From the NCBI RefSeq assembly GCF_002205675.1, contig NZ_NISK01000001.1:243054-307053 (forward strand): a DNA stretch of 64,000 bases. The letters run 5' to 3'. The stretch comes from Sphingopyxis bauzanensis. Lineage in GTDB: Bacteria > Pseudomonadota > Alphaproteobacteria > Sphingomonadales > Sphingomonadaceae. Shown in pieces: positions 18,325-26,767 of the stretch (the first letter of the stretch is position 1; every line of letters starts with the position of its first letter). Made by a program: the position numbers and the translations under genes. The notes beneath the pieces were generated by a model. The model made no database searches, had not been told where the DNA came from, and was given only the letters and a program-made list of their open reading frames with translations.

Positions 18325-19346
18325 CACGCACCTCCCTGTCCGTAATAGGTGCCGAATCGGCGGCCGCCTGGCGAGAATTTCACGCCGTTGAGAAGCAGCT
18401 GAATATGCGGACACGCGCCCATCAGGCCGATCGCGTCGCGCAGCGCGGATTCCAATGTTTCGTCGGCGCGCACGACCATGATCGTCTGGCCGACATGCCC
18501 CGCCAGCACTGCGGCGGGCGACGCCGCCAGCACTGGCGGCGAATCGATGATCAGGATGCGGCCCGGGACGCCCTGTTCGAGCTGCGCCAGCAACGCATCG
18601 GTGCGCGCCGACGCGAGCAGTTCGGTGTCGTGCATATGCCCGGTCCCCGCGGGCATGACCTTCAGCCCCGGAATGTCGGTCTGGATCAGGCAGTCGCCCA
18701 GCGGCAAATGCGCATCGGCGAGCGCGTCCATCAGCCCCGGACCATCCTCCAGCCCCAAGGCTTCGAGCACGCTCGGCTTGGCAATGTCGGCGTCGATCAG
18801 CAGCACGTCATGGTCGGCCTCGACCGCCAGGCTGAGCGCGAGGTTGACCGCGGAGAAGGTCTTGCCTTCGCCCGGGTTCGCTGACGCGATCAGTACGCGG
18901 TGGCCGCGCGGCAGGATCGGGCGATTGCCGACGCCACCGAAATTGCGGATCAGCTCGCGCTTCACGATGCGATATTCTTCCGAAATGCCCGTGACCGGGG
19001 TACCCGGCACGATCATCCCGCGCGCCGCAAGGCGCTCGCGGTCGATCGTCCCCTGCCGCGCCGGCACGATCGCGGGCGCCGCCTTGGCGATCTCCTTGCG
19101 CGGCGAAGGCTTGGGCGCCGGCACCGTTTCGACCGTCGGTGCGGCCTCGGCAACGGGAGGGGCGCTTTCGGGCGGTAGAACTTCGGCGACGGGTTCCGCC
19201 TTGACCTTCTTCGCCCTTTTCGGCGCTTCCGGCGGCAGGCTCGACACGTCGATCGTCGGCGCATTGGCGGCGGGATCGAGGCCGAACATATCGGCTGCGC
19301 GTTCGAGGATCGAGGGCGGGCGCTTGACTTTGCGTTGGTCGTTCAT
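18324..19346 (-). CDS. XrtA-associated tyrosine autokinase (BY-kinase)
   Basis: The 340-residue protein is a cytoplasmic bacterial tyrosine kinase that partners the chain-length protein and controls polymer length by autophosphorylation cycles. A Pro/Ala/Lys-rich linker (about 35-100) precedes the kinase domain: Walker A ANPGEGKT at 156-163, Walker A' LLIDADIAKP at 182-191, and IIDSPPVL near 268. The C-terminus RRFGTYYGQGG has only two tyrosines, a minimal Tyr cluster. The ATG at 19346 has a GGGGGA ribosome site; a GTG at 19364 overlapping the previous stop by 4 bases is the alternative. Confidence 0.9.
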   Translation of the reverse strand: MNDQRKVKRPPSILERAADMFGLDPAANAPTIDVSSLPPEAPKRAKKVKAEPVAEVLPPESAPPVAEAAPTVETVPAPKPSPRKEIAKAAPAIVPARQGTIDRERLAARGMIVPGTPVTGISEEYRIVKRELIRNFGGVGNRPILPRGHRVLIASANPGEGKTFSAVNLALSLAVEADHDVLLIDADIAKPSVLEALGLEDGPGLMDALADAHLPLGDCLIQTDIPGLKVMPAGTGHMHDTELLASARTDALLAQLEQGVPGRILIIDSPPVLAASPAAVLAGHVGQTIMVVRADETLESALRDAIGLMGACPHIQLLLNGVKFSPGGRRFGTYYGQGGA

Positions 19347-19360
19347 GTCATCGTCCCCCG

Positions 19361-20905
19361 TCACGCAACCATGCCGCGCTGGATGAATTCGGCGACCAGC
19401 AGCAAGGCGTAGAGGCCGACCAACGCCCCGCCGCCGCTTGCCAGCCAGACCAGCTTCTTGCGCCGTTCGACATGGCGTTCGGGGGTCACCACTTCGGTGA
19501 TCGAACCGATCACCGGCAATCCGCTGGCACGCTCCAGCTTAGCCGCGGTGGCATAGCTGGTGCGGACCTGGGCGAGGCCAAAGGCCGCGGCGACGCCGCC
19601 GCCAATTCCCGCGAGCAGCACCAGGGTCAGGAACAACGGCCGATTGGGTGCCGCAGGGCTGGTCGGCTTCGTCGGCGGATCGAGCAGTTCGATCTTGATC
19701 GCGTCGGTTTCGGTCTGCACGTCGCCGCGCATCCGCACCTGTTCGCGCTGGCCCAGCAGCTTGTCATATTGTGCCTTGAACGCGGTATATTCGCCGTTGA
19801 TCCGGTCATATTCGGCGGCGATGCCGGGGTTCTGGATTTGCTGGCTCGTGATGCGCGCGATGTCGCCGGTCAGCTGCGCCTTGCGCGCGTTGAGTGCGCT
19901 CGCCGTCGCCTGCCGCTCGGCCCGCATCGCGGCGAGCGAGGCATAGGCTGGGTTCTGCGAATTGCCGCCGCCGCCGCCCGCGCCTTCGCGGTCGGCCATG
20001 GCTTTCAGCGACGCGATCTGGCTTTTCAACGCGATGACGTCGGGATGCGCGTCGGTCAGCCCGCGCGAACGCATCGACGACAGTTCATTCTGCGCCCCCG
20101 CCAGCTGCTGCCGTGCGACACCGCCGCCGACGCTGCCCATCCCGGGGACGTTGATCGTTGCCGGGGTGGCGGCAAGCTGGCCGTTCGCCGCCGCCAATTG
20201 TGCCTGCGCCGCCACGAGTTGCGAATCGATCTGGCCGAGTTCGGCGCGCGCTGCCTCGACGCGCTGCGCAGGCGATCCGGCGCCGCCGGGGATCAGCCCG
20301 ATATTCTGCGCCTCGAACGCCGCCCGCCGCGCTTCGACTTCGCGCAGCGCCTTTTCGCGGTCGGCGATCTGCGCATCGAGAAATTTCAATCCCTCGCGCG
20401 CATTCATCCGCCCGCCGCGCAGCTGGTCGTCGCGGAACACGGTAATCAGGCTGTCGAGCACGCCCGACGCCAGCTTGGCATTGTCGGCATCCGACAGGCT
20501 ACCGACACCGACGCTCGAGGTAATTTCAAAGATATTGTCCTGCTGTGGGATCACCTTGATGCTCTTTTGCAGCATCGCGACCGCGCCGGCTTTCTCGCGC
20601 TCTCCGGCACCCGCAGGCAACAGGCCGGTGGTCGCCGCGACCTTTTCCAGATTGCGCGCGCTGGTCAGCGTTTCGCGGATCTGGTCAATCCGCTGGCGGC
20701 CGCCATAGGCGCCGCCCTGCGGATCGTCGGGCAGGATTTCGTTGATGTCGACGAGCAGCCGCGCGCGCGAGTCATAACGGTTGGGGATCGACGCGATCGC
20801 CAGCCAGCCGAGAATGCAGATGCCCCACGCCACCGCCAGCACGAGCCACCGGCGCGTCCAGACGCTGTGCAGCGCCACCCGGAATTCGTCGTAAAGGCTG
20901 TTCAT
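19361..20905 (-). CDS. XrtA-associated polysaccharide chain-length determinant (Wzz/PCP type)
   Basis: The 514-residue inner-membrane protein has a Wzz-like N-terminal membrane segment (about 18-38), a long periplasmic coiled-coil region (about 150-390, rich in ARAELGQIDSQLVAAQAQL-type heptads), and a second membrane segment near 430-450 after the PTKPTSPAAPNRP proline motif typical of polysaccharide co-polymerases. A third hydrophobic stretch near the C-terminus (about 485-505) is unusual. It sets polymer length with the kinase encoded next. It follows the export lipoprotein gene after 49 bases. Confidence 0.92.
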   Translation of the reverse strand: MNSLYDEFRVALHSVWTRRWLVLAVAWGICILGWLAIASIPNRYDSRARLLVDINEILPDDPQGGAYGGRQRIDQIRETLTSARNLEKVAATTGLLPAGAGEREKAGAVAMLQKSIKVIPQQDNIFEITSSVGVGSLSDADNAKLASGVLDSLITVFRDDQLRGGRMNAREGLKFLDAQIADREKALREVEARRAAFEAQNIGLIPGGAGSPAQRVEAARAELGQIDSQLVAAQAQLAAANGQLAATPATINVPGMGSVGGGVARQQLAGAQNELSSMRSRGLTDAHPDVIALKSQIASLKAMADREGAGGGGGNSQNPAYASLAAMRAERQATASALNARKAQLTGDIARITSQQIQNPGIAAEYDRINGEYTAFKAQYDKLLGQREQVRMRGDVQTETDAIKIELLDPPTKPTSPAAPNRPLFLTLVLLAGIGGGVAAAFGLAQVRTSYATAAKLERASGLPVIGSITEVVTPERHVERRKKLVWLASGGGALVGLYALLLVAEFIQRGMVA

Positions 20906-20954
20906 CGGTTGCGATCAATCCTTGGGAAATGGGTCTATTGGCGGTCGTTCGGGG

Positions 20955-21611
20955 TCAGAACATGCTTTCGGGGATGATGATGACATCGCCGGGCTGCAAC
21001 CGCACATTGGCCTTGATATCGCCGCGCTTGATCAGGTCGTTCAGCCGCAGGCCAAATTCCTGCTGCTTGCCGCTACCCTTGTCGAAACGGACAAGTCGTG
21101 CCTTGTTTCCAGCCGCATATTCGCCCAGCCCGCCGACCGCAATCATTGCGTCGAGCACGGTCATGTTGGCGCGAAACGGAATCGACGCCGGTTTTTCGGT
21201 CGCGCCGACGACGCGCACCTGCTGCGAAAAGGTGCTGTTGAACGTCGTCACGATCACGCTGACGATCGGGTCGGTGATATATTGGCTCAATTGCAGCTTG
21301 ATGTCCTGCTGCAACATCGTCGGCGTCTTGCCGACCGCGGGCATGTCGGTGATCAGCGGGGTGGTGATCCGCCCGTCGGGGCGCACCTGAACCTTGCCGC
21401 CAAGCTCGGGGTTGCGCCACACAAAGATCTGCAGCTCGTCGAGCGGGCCGATGATATATTCTTCGCCCGGCCCCTCCTGATTCTGGACAAAGTTCGCGCT
21501 GGGCAGCTGCGGCGCGCTGCTGCCGCCGCTCGCGCAGCCGGAGAGCGCAGTCGCCGCGATACCGGAAACGAGCGCGGCGCGGGCGACGCGAAGCGAGGGG
21601 AACGAAGCCAT
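20955..21611 (-). CDS. Polysaccharide export outer-membrane lipoprotein (Wza-like)
   Basis: The 218-residue protein has a lipoprotein signal (lipobox LSGC, Cys26) and the poly-export domain: YIIGPLDELQIFVWRNPEL, VRPDGRITTPLI and a SLBB-type beta-grasp domain (VRVVGATEKPASIPF). It matches the family linked to PEP-CTERM/exosortase loci. It would form the outer-membrane ring through which the polymer leaves. The start was set at the ATG at 21611, ten bases after AAAGG; a TTG two codons upstream is a weaker option. It is the first gene of the ten-gene operon. Confidence 0.93.
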   Translation of the reverse strand: MASFPSLRVARAALVSGIAATALSGCASGGSSAPQLPSANFVQNQEGPGEEYIIGPLDELQIFVWRNPELGGKVQVRPDGRITTPLITDMPAVGKTPTMLQQDIKLQLSQYITDPIVSVIVTTFNSTFSQQVRVVGATEKPASIPFRANMTVLDAMIAVGGLGEYAAGNKARLVRFDKGSGKQQEFGLRLNDLIKRGDIKANVRLQPGDVIIIPESMF

Positions 21612-21784
21612 AAACAATCAACCTTTCGTGCCGCGGGCCGCCGCCGCGGCGCAAATCCCCGCGACGACCGTCATTGCGTCAGCTTCCGCTCTTGCGCGAA
21701 AAGGGTGAACATAGAGTTAGTATTGAGATAAGTGTGCCTAGCACATCGGCATAATTGTCCCGTTAAGGAGCAAGTTTTTCCGGG
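21612..21784 (-). promoter_or_regulatory. Probable promoter region of the exopolysaccharide operon
   Basis: This is the only gap above 150 bases inside the exopolysaccharide cluster and is more AT-rich than its surroundings, so the operon promoter probably lies here. It contains a perfect inverted repeat TGTGC-cta-GCACA at 21733-21745, a possible operator. No convincing -35/-10 pair could be assigned by eye. Confidence 0.45.
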
Positions 21785-23014
21785 TCAGATCAGCATTTCG
21801 CGCGCCGAACCCTGCCCCAGGAACGCCGCCGGGCTCGCGCTGGCGCCATAGGCCCCCGCCTGAAAGATCGCGATCAGGTCACCAACGTCGGCGCGCGGCA
21901 GCGCGACCTGATCGCCCAACCGGTCGAGCGGGGTGCAGAGGCAGCCGACGACCGACACTGTTTCGGTCGGGTCGCGGCCAAATGCGTTCGCGACCGCGAT
22001 CGGATAGTTGCGACGGATCACCGTCCCGAAATTGCCGCTCGCCGCGAGCTGGTGATGCAGCCCGCCGTCGGTCACCAGAAACGTCTCGCCATGGCTCGTC
22101 TTGCGATCGACGATACGGGTCAGATACACCCCCGCCTCGGCCACCAGCCAGCGACCGAGTTCCATCGCAAAGCGGCTGTCCGCGAGCACCGGGGGCCGCA
22201 CCGCGAGCGTCTCGCCCAGCGCCGACCCGACCGCCGCGGCATCGACCGCTGTATCGCTGGAAAAATAGGGAACCCCCATCCCGCCGCCCAGATTGACCAG
22301 CGGCGGCGTGGCGCCGATCTCGTCCGCCAGCCGTGCCGCCAGCGCGACCGTCTGGGCCTGCGTATCGGCGATCGCCGCCGCATCAAGTGCCTGCGATCCC
22401 GCGAAAATATGGAAACCCTGCCAATCGGCCCCCGCGGCAATCAGCCGCCGCACCAGCGCCGGAACCTCGGCAGCATCGACGCCGAACGGCTTGGCACCGC
22501 CGCCCATCTTCATCCCCGATCCTTTGAGGTCGAAGTCGGGATTGACCCGCACCGCAAGGCGCGGAGTCACCCCGTTCCTTGCCGCGATCGACAGCGCGCG
22601 CGCCGCTTCGCCCGCCGATTCCAGATTGAGCGTCGCCCCCGCGATAATGGCCGCTTCCAGCTCGCGGTCGCGCTTTCCGGGTCCGGCAAAGCTGACGTGC
22701 GCCGCCGCCATCCCGCTGTCGATCGCCGCCTTCAACTCGCCGCCCGACGCGACATCGAACCCGTCGACCAGCCGCGCCATGAAGGCGAGCAGTGGCGGAT
22801 AGGGGTTCGCCTTCATCGCAAAATGGAGCTGCACTTCGGCGGGCATCGCGGCGCGCCATGCGGCGACCCGTGCGGTCAGCATCGCGCTGTCGTAAACGAA
22901 CAGCGGCGTGTCGCCCGCCATGTCGGTGAGCGTGTCGGCGCGGTCGCCGCCGATCAGCAGCATGCCGTCTTCGTCGGCGGCGAAACCGGGCGGGATCGGA
23001 CCGTGCGGCTTCAT
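21785..23014 (-). CDS. PLP-dependent decarboxylase of the XrtA system
   Basis: The 409-residue protein is a fold-type III PLP enzyme related to diaminopimelate and ornithine decarboxylases. Lys68 in HFAMKANPYPP should bind PLP; FDVASGGE, NLGGGMGVP (phosphate loop), and a C-terminal VVGCLCTPLDRLG block with the catalytic Cys region follow. It fits the decarboxylase family described only from exosortase A loci. The substrate is unknown; an amino acid, perhaps carrier-bound, is likely. It follows the ligase gene after a 126-base gap holding a palindromic repeat. Confidence 0.9.
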   Translation of the reverse strand: MKPHGPIPPGFAADEDGMLLIGGDRADTLTDMAGDTPLFVYDSAMLTARVAAWRAAMPAEVQLHFAMKANPYPPLLAFMARLVDGFDVASGGELKAAIDSGMAAAHVSFAGPGKRDRELEAAIIAGATLNLESAGEAARALSIAARNGVTPRLAVRVNPDFDLKGSGMKMGGGAKPFGVDAAEVPALVRRLIAAGADWQGFHIFAGSQALDAAAIADTQAQTVALAARLADEIGATPPLVNLGGGMGVPYFSSDTAVDAAAVGSALGETLAVRPPVLADSRFAMELGRWLVAEAGVYLTRIVDRKTSHGETFLVTDGGLHHQLAASGNFGTVIRRNYPIAVANAFGRDPTETVSVVGCLCTPLDRLGDQVALPRADVGDLIAIFQAGAYGASASPAAFLGQGSAREMLI

Positions 23015-23052
23015 GCCGCCACTCTCGCGGACGATAAATTGGGCTCCCGGAA

Positions 23053-23136
23053 TCCGTTCGTGTCGAGCGAAGTCGAGACACCCATCGGGGCAGCGCTCGG
23101 TCGATGGGCATCTCGACTTCGCTCGATGCGAACGGA
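23053..23136. repeat. Intergenic palindrome, TTCGTGTCGAGCGAAGTCGAGA family
   Basis: An 84-base inverted repeat running from TCCGTTCG to CGAACGGA, with internal GAGCGAAGTCGAGA and TCTCGACTTCGCTC arms, lies between ligase and decarboxylase genes. The same sequence recurs at 57319-57397, so this is a dispersed REP-like element. Confidence 0.85.
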
Positions 23137-23140
23137 GAAT

Positions 23141-24676
23141 TTAAACATCATGGCACGCCTGCGCCCAATCGGCGGCGATCACCACCCGGTCGAGCTTGCC
23201 ATTCGGATTGCGGGGCAGCGCATCGCGCCATTCGATCGCCTGCGGCTGCATGAAATTTGGCAGGTTCTGGCGCAGATAAACGGCCAGCCCTGCTTCGTCA
23301 GCGCCCCCGCCCTTGCCGCGCACGATCAGCACGATCGCCGCGCCCAGCCGCGCATCGGGTACCCCGAACGCGACGGCTTCAAAAATCAGCCCCGACGCGA
23401 CCGCCACCTCCTCGACCTCGGTCGGGCTCACACGGTTCCCCGCAGTCTTGATCATCGCATCGTCGCGCCCGACAAAATAGAGCAGGTGATTGGCGTCGCG
23501 GCGCACCGTGTCGCCTGACCAAACCGCCATCCCGCCATAGCGCGACACGCGCGGCGCCGGTTTGAACCGATCGGCGGTCCGCTCCGCATCTTGCCAATAG
23601 CCCTGCGCGACCAGCGGCCCGCAATGCACCAGCTCGCCCGGTTCCTCGTCGGCGGTGATCGTCCCGTCGGGGCGGCAAACCAAAATCTCGGCGTGCGGGA
23701 TTGCGCGGCCCATTGATGTCGGATGATCGGCAACGAGTTTCGGCTCCAGATAGGTCGAACGAAACGCCTCGGTCAGCCCGTACATCGGAGTAATCTCCGC
23801 GTTCGGAAAGGTCGCCCTCATCGCGTCGATCAGCGACGGCGTCAGCGCCCCGCCGCTGTTGGTCAGGCGCTTCAGATGTACGGCCGCCTCGGCGGGCCAG
23901 TGGCTCTCGACCAATTGCACCCACAAGGGCGGCACCCCCGCCAGCGTCGTCGCACGGTGCCGCGCTACTGCCTTCACGACGTCACGCGGGGTCAGATAAT
24001 CGAGCGGCGCCACCGCGGTGCCCGCATACCAGGCTGACAGCAGCTGGTTCTGCCCATAATCGAAACTCAGTGGCAGCACTGCGAGCACCCGGTCATCAGG
24101 GACGAGCTTCAGATAGGACGCAACACTCTCGGCCCCCAGCCATAAATTGGCATGGCTCAGCATCACGCCCTTCGGCCGCCCGGTGGAGCCACTGGTGTAG
24201 AGGATCGCCGCCAGATCATCGGGATCGGCAGCCGAGGGCGCCAGTCCCTGCCCCCCCGAATCGATCACTGCCTCGGCGACCTTCAAATCCTGCACCACGC
24301 AATTATCGGGCCGCCCTTCGCCCAGCATATCCTCACGCGCGCCGTTGGTAATCAGCAGCTTCGCCCCGCTATCCGCCAAAATATGCGCAACCTGCGGTCC
24401 CTTGAGCATTGGATTGACGGGCACATGGATCAGCCCCGCGCGCGCCGCCGCCAGCGGCATCAGGCACGCTGCCCTCGTCTTCGCGCTCCAGCTCGCGACC
24501 CGTTCGCCCGGCCCGCCCGCCTGATCCAGCAGCCACGCCGCCAGCCGCGCGACCCCCGTATCCAATTGCGCAAACGTCATGACCCCCTCACCGATCAACA
24601 GCGCAGCCGCCCCCGGCGCGCCGCGCAGGGCGAGATGGTCGATCGGTTGCGAAGTTGGCTTTTCGGCTTTGGTCAT
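23141..24676 (-). CDS. AMP-forming acyl-CoA/acyl-ACP ligase of the XrtA system
   Basis: The 511-residue adenylating enzyme has the ANL-superfamily motifs: A3 ILYTSGSTGRPKGV at about 158-171, A5 MYGLTEAFRST, A7 SGDTVRRD, A8 GRDDAMIKTAGNRVSP and A10 NPNGKLDR with the catalytic Lys. It would activate a carboxylic or amino acid as an adenylate and load it on CoA or on the small carrier protein encoded on the other strand 1 kb away. It matches the ligase family of exosortase A loci. It is divergent from the GNAT gene with only 35 bases between starts. Confidence 0.92.
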   Translation of the reverse strand: MTKAEKPTSQPIDHLALRGAPGAAALLIGEGVMTFAQLDTGVARLAAWLLDQAGGPGERVASWSAKTRAACLMPLAAARAGLIHVPVNPMLKGPQVAHILADSGAKLLITNGAREDMLGEGRPDNCVVQDLKVAEAVIDSGGQGLAPSAADPDDLAAILYTSGSTGRPKGVMLSHANLWLGAESVASYLKLVPDDRVLAVLPLSFDYGQNQLLSAWYAGTAVAPLDYLTPRDVVKAVARHRATTLAGVPPLWVQLVESHWPAEAAVHLKRLTNSGGALTPSLIDAMRATFPNAEITPMYGLTEAFRSTYLEPKLVADHPTSMGRAIPHAEILVCRPDGTITADEEPGELVHCGPLVAQGYWQDAERTADRFKPAPRVSRYGGMAVWSGDTVRRDANHLLYFVGRDDAMIKTAGNRVSPTEVEEVAVASGLIFEAVAFGVPDARLGAAIVLIVRGKGGGADEAGLAVYLRQNLPNFMQPQAIEWRDALPRNPNGKLDRVVIAADWAQACHDV

Positions 24677-24711
24677 CGGCTGTTAGGAGTGAAGTGATAG
24701 AGGGCGACACC
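24677..24711. promoter_or_regulatory. Very short divergent intergenic region
   Basis: Only 35 bases separate the divergent start codons of the ligase and the GNAT-like gene. The plus-strand GAGGG is a ribosome site; no such site is evident for the ligase. Both promoters must overlap the opposing coding sequences. Confidence 0.5.
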
Positions 24712-25707
24712 ATGCAAGGGAACGGTGAACATCACGCTAATGATGAGCGGTTGCCCGCGACAGCGCGCGCGGCGGGCTTCGCGTCGCCCTTCGACCGCGC
24801 GGCGTGGTTCGACCTGCTCGAAGCGTATGGTTTTGCCGGGCAGGGCCGGGTCGACGCGCATGGCCGCGCGGGGGGCGTCACCGCATGGCTGCCGCTGCGG
24901 ATCGAAAGGCCGGGCGAGGTCGCGGGCCTCACCAACTGGTACAGCTTCGCGATCCGCCCGCTCTATACCGGCGACGGTGACCACGAAACCGCCCGGCGCG
25001 CGTTGTCGCAAAATCTCCGCCGCACCGCCGGACGCCTGACGCTCTATCCGGTAAGCGAACCCGACGAGCTCACCGCCGCGCTCCGCGCCGCGGGCTGGTG
25101 GGTCAAAGTCACGCCCGCGGGCGACCGCCACTGGCTCGACCTCGGCGATATGGACCATGACGCTTGGTGGACCAGCCGCCCCGGCGCGCTGCGCAGCACC
25201 GTCCAGCGCAAGGCGAAAAAGGGCATCGTCGATATCCAGCTGCTCATCGCCTTCGACGACGGCAGCTGGGCCGCCTATGAACAGATTTATGCGGCCAGCT
25301 GGAAACCCGAAGAAGGTCACCCCGCGCTGCTCCGCGCCTTTGCCGAGGCCGAGAGCGCGCGCGGCACCTTGCGGATGGGCCTCGCGCGCATCGATGGCAT
25401 CCCCGTCGCGGCGCAGTTTTGGACCGTCGAGGACGGCACTGCCTACATCCACAAGCTTGCGCATGTCGAAGACAGCCTCAAGGCCTCGCCCGGCACCCTG
25501 TTGTCCGCGGCGCTGTTCCGCCATGTGATCGAAGTGGACGGCATCAAACGCATCGATTTCGGCACCGGCAACGACGGTTACAAGCGCGACTGGATGAACC
25601 GCCACGACCCTCTGTGGCGGATCGAGGCTTTCAATCCTTCGCGCCTCGCGGCATGGGGACCGGCACTCAAGGCCTTCGCCCGTTCCCAGCTGAGGAAAGA
25701 ATCGTGA
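24712..25707 (+). CDS. GNAT/FemAB-like acyltransferase of the XrtA module
   Basis: The 331-residue protein has a double-GNAT fold: residues 1-150 are a degenerate N-half and 150-310 carry RSTVQRKAKKG, IPVAAQFWTVEDGTAYIHKLAH and FGTGNDGYKRDWMN, the conserved end of the BioF2-like family. It probably transfers an acyl or aminoacyl group from the carrier protein encoded next. The start at 24712 has GAGGG eight bases upstream; an earlier in-frame start would overlap the ligase. Its stop overlaps the carrier-protein GTG by 4 bases, strong evidence that the two work together. Confidence 0.85.
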   Translation: MQGNGEHHANDERLPATARAAGFASPFDRAAWFDLLEAYGFAGQGRVDAHGRAGGVTAWLPLRIERPGEVAGLTNWYSFAIRPLYTGDGDHETARRALSQNLRRTAGRLTLYPVSEPDELTAALRAAGWWVKVTPAGDRHWLDLGDMDHDAWWTSRPGALRSTVQRKAKKGIVDIQLLIAFDDGSWAAYEQIYAASWKPEEGHPALLRAFAEAESARGTLRMGLARIDGIPVAAQFWTVEDGTAYIHKLAHVEDSLKASPGTLLSAALFRHVIEVDGIKRIDFGTGNDGYKRDWMNRHDPLWRIEAFNPSRLAAWGPALKAFARSQLRKES

Positions 25708-25970
25708 CCGAACCCGATACCGTCGACACCACCCTTCGCGCCCTGCTCGCCGATGTCCTTGGCCTCGGCGAAGACCGCGCCGCGGCGCTGACCGCCGACA
25801 GCGGCCTGTTCGGCGCGCTGCCCGAGTTCGATTCGATGGCAGTCGCGACGGTGCTGACCGAGATGGAAGACCGCCTCGGCATCCTCATTGACGATGACGA
25901 GATTGATGGCGAGATCTTTGAAACCTACGGCAATTTGCTGGCGTTCTCACTACGCAAGATTGGCGAGTGA
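25704..25970 (+). CDS. Acyl carrier protein of the XrtA module
   Basis: This 88-residue acidic protein has the four-helix carrier-protein pattern with Ser44 in EFDSMAVATVL as the phosphopantetheine site, and DRLGILIDDDEIDGEIFETYGNLLAF as helices III-IV. It starts at a GTG that overlaps the GNAT stop (GTGA). It is separate in sequence from the fatty-acid ACP and belongs to the carrier type found in exosortase A loci. It would hold the product of the divergent ligase for transfer by the GNAT protein. Confidence 0.93.
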   Translation: MTEPDTVDTTLRALLADVLGLGEDRAAALTADSGLFGALPEFDSMAVATVLTEMEDRLGILIDDDEIDGEIFETYGNLLAFSLRKIGE

Positions 25971-25995
25971 TCGCCACGATCTACTTCTTATTGCT

Positions 25996-26076
25996 CCCCC
26001 GCGAAGGCGGGGGTCCATCTCCGGCCGGTGCGATTTCGAACCGCAAGGTGATGTGTCCCCGCCTTCGCCGGGGCAC
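25996..26076. repeat. GC-rich intergenic palindrome
   Basis: Two arms, CCCCCGCGAAGGCGGGGGTCC at the left and CCCCGCCTTCGCCGGGGC at the right, are each self-complementary and pair with each other. The element lies in the 122-base gap between the carrier protein and the first hydrolase gene, and is the same class as 8701-8790. Confidence 0.75.
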
Positions 26077-26092
26077 ATGAACGGGCTGAACG

Positions 26093-26767
26093 ATGGCTGA
26101 GCATTGCTTCCGCATCACCCCCACCGGCACCCCGCGCGCCACGATCCTGATCGTCCCGCCGCTATTCGAGGAAGCCAACCGCACGCGTCGCACTTTGGTT
26201 CTCGCCATGCGCGCGCTGGCGGCGGACGGTTTTGCCGCCCTGCTCCCCGATCTCCCCGGCCAGAATGAAAGCCTCGTCCCGCTCGAAACGGTCGATCTTG
26301 CCAGCTGGCAAGACGCGCTCGCCGAAGCAGCCGCGACGATCGACGGCCCGCAGATCATCGCCTCGCTCCGCGGCGGCGCATTGATCGACCACCACCCAAA
26401 AGCCGCCACCTGGTGGCGCCTCGCCCCCGTCGGCGGCGCCTCGCTGCTCCGCACCCTGATGCGCGCGCGCGTCGCCGCCGATCGTGAAGGCGGCGTGACG
26501 TCGTCGCTCGACAGCCTGCAAGCTGAAGCCGCCACGGCGCCACTGCTCCTCGCGGGAAACCGCCTCTCGCCCGCCATGATCGCACAGCTCGGCAGCGCCG
26601 AAACCCAACCCGTCGCCCGGCTCCGCACCGTCACCCTCGGCAGCGGCGCCGACGCCATCGCCGGAACCCCGCTTTGGCTGCGCGCCGAACCCGGCGAGGA
26701 CGCCGCGATGGCCAAAGCTATCGCCGCCGACATCGCCGCATGGAGTACGGCATGCGGCATCAGCTGA
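26093..26767 (+). CDS. Exosortase A system hydrolase 2 (alpha/beta-hydrolase fold)
   Basis: The 224-residue protein matches the second of two small hydrolase families known only from exosortase A loci, seen in TILIVPPLFEEANRTRRT near residue 17 and ALLPDLPGQNES near 50. At the nucleophile elbow it has IIASLRGGAL instead of G-x-S-x-G, so a classical serine nucleophile is not evident. The role may be thioester hydrolysis, a non-catalytic partner, or recognition. It overlaps hydrolase 1 by 16 bases. Confidence 0.8.
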   Translation: MAEHCFRITPTGTPRATILIVPPLFEEANRTRRTLVLAMRALAADGFAALLPDLPGQNESLVPLETVDLASWQDALAEAAATIDGPQIIASLRGGALIDHHPKAATWWRLAPVGGASLLRTLMRARVAADREGGVTSSLDSLQAEAATAPLLLAGNRLSPAMIAQLGSAETQPVARLRTVTLGSGADAIAGTPLWLRAEPGEDAAMAKAIAADIAAWSTACGIS

